Below are positions 10,421-17,009 of a stretch of 44,544 bases of DNA, in pieces. Below the pieces are notes generated by a model. It searched no databases. It was not told where the DNA came from and saw only the letters and a list, made by a program, of their open reading frames with translations. The translations under genes and the position numbers were made by a program. Position 1 is the stretch's first letter. Every line of letters begins with the position of its first letter. Origin of the DNA: Prochlorococcus sp. AG-436-K22 (GTDB lineage Bacteria; Cyanobacteriota; Cyanobacteriia; PCC-6307; Cyanobiaceae). The stretch lies in the NCBI GenBank assembly GCA_003212555.1, contig QCPK01000008.1, forward strand, positions 1 through 44,544, read 5' to 3'.

Positions 10421-11377
10421 TTGGAAACAATTGAAACTGATGTGGTGATAGTTGGAGGTGGACCTGCTGGGTGCAGTTGTGCTCTCTATACATCCAGATC
10501 GGATTTGAAAACAGTTATTCTCGATAAAAATCCCTCAGTAGGTGCGCTGGCTATTACTCATCAAATTGCAAATTACCCTGGTGTGCCGACAGATATTAGT
10601 GGAGAGGATTTGCTTGAACTCATGAGAGACCAGGCTGTTCAATATGGTGCTGACTATCGACGAGCACAAGTTTTTGGCATAGATACCAGTGGTGATTGGA
10701 AGACAGTTTTTACCCCTGAAGGTACATTTAAAGGTCGTGCTCTTGTTGTTGCTAGTGGTGCGATGGGTAGGCCGGCTTCATTTAAGGGTGAAGCTGAGTT
10801 TCTAGGGCGAGGAGTTAGTTATTGTGCAACTTGTGATGGTGCCTTTTATAAATCAAGAGAGGTTGCTGTTGTTGGTGTTAATAAAGAGGCTATAGAGGAA
10901 GCTCAAGTACTTACAAAATTTGCCTCAACCGTCCATTGGATTACATCAAATGATCCGAAAGAAGAAGATCACCAAGCGATGGAGTTGATTAATAAAGAGA
11001 ATGTTAAGCATTGGAGTAAGACGAGACTTATGAAAATTGAGGGAACTGATGCAGGTGTAACTGGAATTGCTTTGAAGAATCGATCTAAAGAAGAGACTCA
11101 ATTGTTAGAAGTAGAAGGGGTATTTGTATACATGAGTGGTTCAAAACCCATTACTGATTTTTTGGGTGATCAAATTGCATTAAAAGAAGATGGTGGAGTT
11201 GTGGTTGATGACTTCATGTCAACAACTTCAGAAGGGGTATGGGCTATAGGAGATATTAGGAACACTCCATTTAAACAAGCAGTTGTTGCTGCGTCAGATG
11301 GATGTATTGCAGCAATGGCAATAGATAGATTCTTGAATAGTCGTAAATCTATTAGAGTCGATTGGGTACATTCATAA
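10421..11377 (+). CDS. Thioredoxin-reductase-like flavoprotein, probably ferredoxin-dependent (FFTR/DTR type)
   Basis: The 318-residue protein has the low-molecular-weight thioredoxin reductase fold: FAD motif VVIVGGGPAG (8-17), the redox pair Cys135-Ala-Thr-Cys138 in YCATCDG, and the C-terminal FAD motif VWAIGDIR. The NADPH half is degenerate. Where NADPH enzymes have GGGNSA followed later by HRR, this has VGVNKEA (151-157) and VHWITSNDPKEEDH, with neither the full glycine pattern nor the arginines that hold the 2'-phosphate. This matches the pyridine-nucleotide-independent class described in Gloeobacter and Prochlorococcus (first DTR, then ferredoxin-dependent flavin thioredoxin reductase). 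Reduction of thioredoxin by ferredoxin is therefore inferred; a related diflavin oxidoreductase is the alternative. It starts at TTG (10421), with AAGGAG about 12 bases upstream, and converges with sbtB, 11 bases apart. Confidence 0.85.
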   Translation: METIETDVVIVGGGPAGCSCALYTSRSDLKTVILDKNPSVGALAITHQIANYPGVPTDISGEDLLELMRDQAVQYGADYRRAQVFGIDTSGDWKTVFTPEGTFKGRALVVASGAMGRPASFKGEAEFLGRGVSYCATCDGAFYKSREVAVVGVNKEAIEEAQVLTKFASTVHWITSNDPKEEDHQAMELINKENVKHWSKTRLMKIEGTDAGVTGIALKNRSKEETQLLEVEGVFVYMSGSKPITDFLGDQIALKEDGGVVVDDFMSTTSEGVWAIGDIRNTPFKQAVVAASDGCIAAMAIDRFLNSRKSIRVDWVHS

Positions 11378-11388
11378 ATTATTAATTT

Positions 11389-11670
11389 TCACATTTCAGT
11401 TGCTTCGGATATATAAGCTACACCCCCATAGTAATTAAGAATAGATCTTATATTTTCTCTAATTTTTTCTATCATTTCTAGTTCGCAAAAAACTATTACA
11501 TGAGCATTAGTTCCAAGACCAGTGAATTCCATATCTTCTGAACAAATTGTTTGAGGGCCTTTCCCAGTTGCATGCTTCATAACTGTGTAGCCAGGTACAT
11601 CTGCGGCTTCAAGTGCTTCAAGAATTGCATCTAGCTCTCTTTCACTAAAAATTAGATCTAATCTTTTCAT
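11389..11670 (-). CDS. sbtB: SbtB-like PII-family regulator of the adjacent SbtA-like transporter
   Basis: SbtB proteins are trimeric PII relatives that bind adenine nucleotides and control the bicarbonate transporter SbtA. The 93-residue product has a ferredoxin-like core: MKRLDLIFSERELDAILEAL at the N-terminus, a T-loop region around TGKGPQTICSED (35-46), and YYGGVAYIS near the end. It stops just after that strand, so the C-terminal CGPxGC redox segment of freshwater SbtB is absent; the two cysteines present (43 and 62) lie elsewhere. It starts 4 bases after the sbtA stop, so co-translation is likely. Assignment relies on position plus fold-level resemblance. Confidence 0.8.
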   Translation of the reverse strand: MKRLDLIFSERELDAILEALEAADVPGYTVMKHATGKGPQTICSEDMEFTGLGTNAHVIVFCELEMIEKIRENIRSILNYYGGVAYISEATEM

Positions 11671-11674
11671 TTAT

Positions 11675-12670
11675 TTATCCAATAGAAGGAATGAATTTGT
11701 TAACCAAGCTCATATAGAGTGGGATCCCAATAACAATGTTAAAAGGAAAGGTTAGCCCAAGCGTAGTGGAAATGTAATAGCTTGCTTTTGCCTCTGGGAC
11801 TGTCATACGCATTGCAGCTGGTACAGCAAGGTATGAAGCGCTGGCACAAAGAACCGCAAATAATAATGCATTTCCTGGCTGAAGAGATAATAATTTAGCA
11901 ACAAAAATTCCTATAAATGCATTTAGTAAAGGGATCAGTATTGCGAACATAATTAAAAACGAACCTGCTTTCTTCAATCTTGGAAGCCTTTGAGCTGCCA
12001 CTATTCCCATATCTAATAGAAAGAAGCATTCCGCACCATAAAACAATTTATCTGTAAAAGGATTCATTTTCTCTACACCTATAGGGTTATTAGCAGCAGT
12101 TAAGAATCCAATTAAAAGACTTCCTAAAAGTAAATATACAGATCCATTCAGCATAGACTCATGCAATATTGATGTCCATTTCATTACTCTTCCATTTGGA
12201 CGATTTTTTGGAGCTCCTAGCTTTACAAGTAATAGCCCAACAATTATTGCAGGTGATTCCATTAATGCTAAAGCAGCAACCATGAAACCATCAAATGGAA
12301 TTTTCATACTTGCGAGAAAGCTTTCGGCTGTAATAAATGTCACGGCACTTATTGACCCATATGCAGCTGCAATGGCAGCTGAATTAAAAACATCAAGTTT
12401 TAAACGTAAGATTACAAAACATAAAAGTGGTATGAACAGTGACATGGATATTGCAGCCACAACAGTTGGCAAAACTTGACCACCAAACCCACTTTTTTCA
12501 AGCTCTAAACCTCCTTTAAAGCCAATAGCTAATAAAAGGTAAAGAGAAAATAATTTTGGTAAAGGTGCAGGGATTTCAAGATCAGAGCGAGCAATTACTG
12601 CGACAATTCCAAGAAAGAAGAAAAGTACTGGTGGTGTTAAAACATTTTGAAGTACAAGATTAGTCTCCAT
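11675..12670 (-). CDS. sbtA: SbtA-like sodium-dependent bicarbonate transporter
   Basis: SbtA is a plasma-membrane Na+/HCO3- symporter of the cyanobacterial CO2-concentrating mechanism. The 331-residue product is almost entirely hydrophobic, with about ten predicted spans. It carries the family opening TPPVLFFFLGIVAVIARSDL followed by EIPAPLPKLFSLYLLLAIGF and KGGLEL. Tandem repeat halves show as two similar blocks, and the ending includes SASYLAVPAAMRMTVPEA. The ATG at 12670 is the start. It follows the SulP gene by about 65 bases and directly precedes sbtB, so all three may form one transcript. Transport activity in Prochlorococcus is inferred from homology. Confidence 0.9.
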   Translation of the reverse strand: METNLVLQNVLTPPVLFFFLGIVAVIARSDLEIPAPLPKLFSLYLLLAIGFKGGLELEKSGFGGQVLPTVVAAISMSLFIPLLCFVILRLKLDVFNSAAIAAAYGSISAVTFITAESFLASMKIPFDGFMVAALALMESPAIIVGLLLVKLGAPKNRPNGRVMKWTSILHESMLNGSVYLLLGSLLIGFLTAANNPIGVEKMNPFTDKLFYGAECFFLLDMGIVAAQRLPRLKKAGSFLIMFAILIPLLNAFIGIFVAKLLSLQPGNALLFAVLCASASYLAVPAAMRMTVPEAKASYYISTTLGLTFPFNIVIGIPLYMSLVNKFIPSIG

Positions 12671-12734
12671 AATTTTTATTTTAGTTAAAGCTCTTTATTA
12701 GGAGGTAAGGGTTTCTTTTATGAAAGCCTTATTA

Positions 12735-14396
12735 TCAACTTTTGACGTCATTTAATGCTATCTCCAGTGCTTCTTTTCTAGTCCCTACCAAACCTTCTAC
12801 TCCAAACTTAGCAAGCCTCTCTTTTACTCTTCCTCTAGCTCCAGCAACATAAGCCTTTCTTGAATTAAGTTTTGCTTCTTGAATCATTTCCTCTAAGGCT
12901 AAAGTTGCAGTTACACCAAGGCGAGGCACATCTGTTATATCTAATATTAAAACCTTGTAATTTCTTACAAGCATCATTCTTTCAGTTATTCCTTTCGCTG
13001 CTCCAAAACTAAGAGGACCTTTGAGCCTAAAAAGCATTACTTCACCAGAGCAATTGTCTAGTAAACTTTTTTCATCATTAGGTAATGATTGTAGATCTTC
13101 ACCATTTGCTTGAATAGGATTATCTGCTTCCATTCCTTCTAATTGAGTTTGAGTAATTGAGTCAATTGTGAGCATATTTGCTACAAAAACCCCTACTAAA
13201 ACGGCTGAAATTAGGTCCCAAAAAACAGTCATTAAAAGAACGCCATACATTACTGTGGCAGTCTTAAGAGATAGCTTATGAGCTCTGAGTAAGAATCCCC
13301 AATCAATAATATCCAGTCCAACTTTTATTAAGATTCCTGCAAGAAGTGCTTCTGGGATCTTCTCGGCAAGAGGTCCTGCTCCTAATAGAACTAGCAGAAG
13401 TACTATTGAATGAACCATGCCAGATAAAGGAGTAGATCCTCCAGATTTGACATTGATCACAGTGCGCATTGTTGCCCCAGCACCAGGTAAACCGGAAAAT
13501 AAACCTGCGATAGCGTTTCCGATACCTTGTCCTATTAATTCTCTATCTGAGTTATGTCGAGTTTGAGAAATATTGTCTGCAACTAGAGAAGTAAGTAAAG
13601 AGTCAATTGCTCCTAATGCAGCAAGAACAAGGCCTGCTTTTAAAATAATTCCACCATATTGACTGAAGCTAGGAATAGTTAACGAAGGTAGTCCTTCTGG
13701 AATAGGACCAGCTGAACCAATTCTATCTATGGCATCTATCCCAAGGAGAAGAGAAAGAGGTGTAACTAGTAATAATGCGAGAAGCGGAGATGGTACCCAT
13801 TGGCTGATTTTTCTAGGAGTTAAAAATACGATTCCAAGAGTCATTACTGCTACTCCTATTGCTGCACCATTAGGCTCAAACCCATTTGCAACAGTTGAAA
13901 GGGATGCTAATACTCCACCTTTAGTGCTAATTCCAAGAAGAGGTCCAATTTGAAGACAAATGATTATGACACCTATACCTGACATAAAACCGGATACAAC
14001 CGAGTAAGGAACAAGTGTTATGTATTTGCCAAGTTTTAAGATTCCAAAAATAATTTGAAATAAACCTCCCAGAACCACTGCTGCCATTACAAGCGGCAAA
14101 ATTTCACCTGCAGAGAGATTGTCAGACACTCCCGCTGCTGCAAGGGTTGCAACAACACTTGCAACTGTGACGCTCATTGGCCCTGTAGGACCGCTTACTT
14201 GGGCAGGAGTTCCACCAAATAAAGCAGCTAGAAAACCAACAACAACAGCTCCATATAATCCGTATATCGCTCCTCCTGGACCCAGCGCAGCATTGCCAAA
14301 AGCTAAGGCTAGTGGAAGTGCAACAACAGCTGCGGTAAGTCCACCTAGAACATCACCTCTAACATTTTTGAGGTGAAATCCATGAATTAGGGCCAC
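12735..14396 (-). CDS. bicA: SulP-family anion transporter, BicA-like bicarbonate transporter
   Basis: BicA is a Na+-dependent, high-flux bicarbonate transporter of the SLC26/SulP family. The 553-residue product has the SulP core of many membrane spans, including GLTAAVVALPLALAFGNAAL near residue 18 and GLFSGLPGAGATMRTVINVK near 300. A cytoplasmic STAS domain follows (about 440-550), with KVLILDITDVPRLGVTATLA. It starts at GTG (14396); no nearby ATG is in frame. Linkage to sbtA and sbtB argues for bicarbonate over sulfate, though SulP substrates cannot be read from sequence. It is divergent from the DnaJ-like gene across 152 bases. Confidence 0.85.
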   Translation of the reverse strand: MALIHGFHLKNVRGDVLGGLTAAVVALPLALAFGNAALGPGGAIYGLYGAVVVGFLAALFGGTPAQVSGPTGPMSVTVASVVATLAAAGVSDNLSAGEILPLVMAAVVLGGLFQIIFGILKLGKYITLVPYSVVSGFMSGIGVIIICLQIGPLLGISTKGGVLASLSTVANGFEPNGAAIGVAVMTLGIVFLTPRKISQWVPSPLLALLLVTPLSLLLGIDAIDRIGSAGPIPEGLPSLTIPSFSQYGGIILKAGLVLAALGAIDSLLTSLVADNISQTRHNSDRELIGQGIGNAIAGLFSGLPGAGATMRTVINVKSGGSTPLSGMVHSIVLLLVLLGAGPLAEKIPEALLAGILIKVGLDIIDWGFLLRAHKLSLKTATVMYGVLLMTVFWDLISAVLVGVFVANMLTIDSITQTQLEGMEADNPIQANGEDLQSLPNDEKSLLDNCSGEVMLFRLKGPLSFGAAKGITERMMLVRNYKVLILDITDVPRLGVTATLALEEMIQEAKLNSRKAYVAGARGRVKERLAKFGVEGLVGTRKEALEIALNDVKS

Positions 14397-14548
14397 TTCT
14401 TAAGACTCCTTTAATCATTTATTTTGTAGCAGCCTATCTTGTTAAGGTGACTTATTTTGTTTTTTTTAGGTTAATAAGGGATTTTTCCTTTGCAATTTTT
14501 AGTATTTTTGGTCAATTTTCATCAAAATATAGTTGATTAGAAATATTT

Positions 14549-15487
14549 ATGAATACTGGTGGTTATCGGGATTATTTCAAGGTCCTCGAGGTCAAGAGAA
14601 ATTCAACCTCTCATGAAATTAAAAGTGCTTTCCGCAGGCTTGCGAGGAAGTTTCATCCTGATGTAAACCCAGGTGATTTGCAGGCAGAGGAAAAGTTCAA
14701 AGAAATCAATGAGGCCTATGAAGTTTTATCTGACCCTAAGAAGAAAAGAAAATATGAACAATTTGGACAATATTGGAATCAATCTTCAGTTATTGGTTCA
14801 GGGATGGATGGTCGTAATGTTGATTTCGGAAGGTATAGCAATTTCGATGATTTTGTTAATGATCTTTTGGGAAGATTTGTTGTTGGAAGAGCAAAGGAAG
14901 GATTTACTCACTCTTATAATTCGTCATCTGGTGAATATCCAAAACCAGCAAACCTTGATGTTCAGATCATATTGAAAATAACTTTTTCAGAGGCTTTTTT
15001 GGGGACCCAAAGGACCTTATACGTAAATGAGGAGCCAGTTGAAGTCAGAATTCCTGGAGGAGTGGTTAATGGTGCTCGTCTCAGAGTAAAAGGAAAAGGG
15101 AATTTGCAGCCTGGCACTGGACGAAGAGGGAATATATTGATCAATCTCCAGGTAGAAAACCATAAAATATGGAAATTGGATGGAAATCAGCTCAAAGCAG
15201 AGTTACCGGTTTCTTATGATGAGCTACTTTTAGGTTCAATTGTTACAGCTATTACACCATATGGAGAGACTCAATTAACTATTCCAGCTAGGACTTTGCC
15301 AGGCTCAAGTTTACGATTAAAAGACAAGGGCTGGCCTATCAATAATGGCCGTGGAGACTTGATTCTCACTCTTTCATTGCGCTTCCCTTCTTGTTTGTCT
15401 TCTAAAGAGATTGATCTATTTAATCAATTAAGAGAGCTCAGTATTTCTGATCTTCGAAAGGATTGGATTAATGCTGCTCGTTTATAG
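14549..15487 (+). CDS. DnaJ-like co-chaperone (type II, CbpA-like)
   Basis: J-proteins stimulate DnaK ATPase and deliver substrates. The 312-residue product has an N-terminal J domain (about 7-70) with the invariant His-Pro-Asp at 36-38 (RKFHPDVNPGD). A spacer follows, then two C-terminal substrate-binding barrels beginning near 130 (VQIILKITFSEAFLGTQRT). There is no zinc-finger cysteine cluster, so it is type II rather than canonical DnaJ. The ATG at 14549 starts MNTGGYRDYFKVLEV. The gene heads a plus-strand run with hemB, 40 bases downstream, but no functional tie to hemB is known. Confidence 0.92.
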   Translation: MNTGGYRDYFKVLEVKRNSTSHEIKSAFRRLARKFHPDVNPGDLQAEEKFKEINEAYEVLSDPKKKRKYEQFGQYWNQSSVIGSGMDGRNVDFGRYSNFDDFVNDLLGRFVVGRAKEGFTHSYNSSSGEYPKPANLDVQIILKITFSEAFLGTQRTLYVNEEPVEVRIPGGVVNGARLRVKGKGNLQPGTGRRGNILINLQVENHKIWKLDGNQLKAELPVSYDELLLGSIVTAITPYGETQLTIPARTLPGSSLRLKDKGWPINNGRGDLILTLSLRFPSCLSSKEIDLFNQLRELSISDLRKDWINAARL

Positions 15488-15527
15488 AAGGCTTTACGAT
15501 CATCAGTAATTAATTTGTTTTGACCGT

Positions 15528-16529
15528 ATGGAACTAACTTATCGTCCTCGGCGTCTTCGTAGGACTCCTGCTTTACGAAGTATGGTTAGAGAAAACAGCT
15601 TAACTGCGTCGGATTTTATTTATCCTTTATTTGTTCATGAAGGAAATGAAATTGAACAGATTGTTGCCATGCCTGGTGCAAACCGGTGGACCCTGGATGG
15701 TTTGGTTGAAGAAGTCATAAGGGCATGGAATTTAGGAGTTAGATGTGTTGTCTTATTTCCTAAGGTTGATGATGCTCTTAAAACCGAAGGAGGCGAAGAG
15801 TGTTTTAACGAGAATGGTTTAATCCCAAGGGCTATTAGGCGTTTGAAGAAAGAATTGCCAGAAATGACAATTATGACTGATGTTGCGTTAGATCCTTATT
15901 CAATAGATGGCCATGATGGGATAGTCAGTGCTGAGGGAATTGTTTTAAATGATGAGACAATTGAGAACCTTTGCAAACAAGCAATTGTTCAAGCTGAGGC
16001 AGGAGCTGATTTGATTGGACCTAGTGACATGATGGATGGACGTGTTGGAGCGATACGTGAATCTTTAGATGATGAAGGTTTTGAGAATGTTGGGATTATT
16101 AGTTATACAGCCAAGTACTCATCTGCCTATTATGGTCCGTTCAGAGAAGCTCTTGATTCTGCACCAAGATCTCTGAATGAAAAACCAATACCGGAGGACA
16201 AAAGTACCTATCAAATGGATCCTGCCAATGCAAGAGAAGCTATTACGGAAGCCCAATTAGATGAGCAAGAAGGTTCTGACATCCTTATGGTTAAGCCAGG
16301 ACTTGCTTATCTGGATATTATCTATAGGCTCAGGCAGGAATCTGAATTACCTATTGCTGCCTATAACGTCAGTGGGGAGTATTCAATGATTAAAGCAGCT
16401 GCAGAAAAGGGCTGGATAGATGAAAGATCTGTAGTTTTAGAAACTTTGTTGAGCTTCAAAAGAGCAGGAGCTGATCTTATTTTGACCTACCACGCATCTG
16501 ATGCGGCAGCATGGTTGCAGAAGGTTTAA
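15528..16529 (+). CDS. hemB: Delta-aminolevulinic acid dehydratase (porphobilinogen synthase)
   Basis: HemB joins two 5-aminolevulinate molecules into porphobilinogen, feeding chlorophyll and heme. The 333-residue product has the two active-site lysines, Lys196 (SYTAKYSS) and Lys256 (DILMVKPGLAYLDI, which forms the Schiff base). The metal segment DVALDPYSIDGHDG (118-131) has aspartates where zinc enzymes have cysteines, the plant and cyanobacterial Mg2+-type site. RPRRLRRTPALRSMVREN at the N-terminus is typical. The ATG at 15528 is the start. It sits between the DnaJ-like gene and a glyoxalase-fold gene on the same strand. Confidence 0.98.
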   Translation: MELTYRPRRLRRTPALRSMVRENSLTASDFIYPLFVHEGNEIEQIVAMPGANRWTLDGLVEEVIRAWNLGVRCVVLFPKVDDALKTEGGEECFNENGLIPRAIRRLKKELPEMTIMTDVALDPYSIDGHDGIVSAEGIVLNDETIENLCKQAIVQAEAGADLIGPSDMMDGRVGAIRESLDDEGFENVGIISYTAKYSSAYYGPFREALDSAPRSLNEKPIPEDKSTYQMDPANAREAITEAQLDEQEGSDILMVKPGLAYLDIIYRLRQESELPIAAYNVSGEYSMIKAAAEKGWIDERSVVLETLLSFKRAGADLILTYHASDAAAWLQKV

Positions 16530-16584
16530 TGAGGGTTAGTAAAATCGACTCTAATTATCTTTATTCAAGTTATGTAAGTTTTCT

Positions 16585-16992
16585 ATGATGGCCGAGCAGA
16601 ATTTAGAAAACAGCTTTGTAAATGTCAGAAGAATTGGACATGTAGCTATACGTGTTCATGATGTCGAGAGGGCAAAGAAATTTTACCTGGGATTAGGGAT
16701 GAAACTTGTCTGGGATGCTCCTGATTGGTGCTATTTAGAAGCAGGCTCTGAAAATGATGGACTTGCTTTATTGGGACCAGGATATAAAGCAGCTGGGCCT
16801 CATTTTGCTTTTCACTTTACTGATAAATCTGAAATAGAACAGTTGCACGCACAATTGCGTGCAACTGGTACCCAAGTTGGATCTTTGCATGATCATCGTG
16901 ATGGAACTGCTTCTTTTTATCTACGAGACCCTGACGGTAATTGGTTGGAAATGCTTTACCATCCTCCAGCAGGGATACCTTCCAATCAATGA
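16585..16992 (+). CDS. Glyoxalase/VOC-superfamily protein, substrate unknown
   Basis: VOC proteins use paired beta-alpha-beta-beta-beta modules to hold a metal for lyase, dioxygenase or resistance chemistry. The 135-residue product has a plausible metal triad: His19 (RRIGHVAIRVHD), His73 (GPHFAFHF) and Glu122 (WLEMLYHPP). It also has the paired pattern VERAKKFYLGLGMKLVW and FYLRDPDGNWLEML. It is clearly distinct from the glyoxalase I at 5875-6276, so the substrate is open. Start is at the first of two adjacent ATGs (16585). It precedes mutS2 by 17 bases and carries an exact 28-base inverted repeat within its coding sequence. Confidence 0.85.
   Translation: MMAEQNLENSFVNVRRIGHVAIRVHDVERAKKFYLGLGMKLVWDAPDWCYLEAGSENDGLALLGPGYKAAGPHFAFHFTDKSEIEQLHAQLRATGTQVGSLHDHRDGTASFYLRDPDGNWLEMLYHPPAGIPSNQ
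16840..16867. repeat. Perfect 12-bp-arm inverted repeat inside the VOC gene
   Basis: Two exactly complementary 12-base arms (16840-16851 and 16856-16867) flank a 4-base loop CAAT. The arms are GC-richer than the surroundings (core TTGCACGCA). In the reading frame this encodes about QLHAQLRAT. No T run follows, so it is not a standard terminator. It could cause pausing or be a chance product of codon choice. Confidence 0.85.
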
Positions 16993-17009
16993 GCTAGTGA
17001 GGTCTTTGA

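Noticed and set aside
13729-14376. Plus-strand frames of 74 and 85 codons opposite bicA
   Set aside because: They are Pro/Ala/Thr-rich translations antisense to conserved membrane spans; no start signal and no similarity to anything I recognise.
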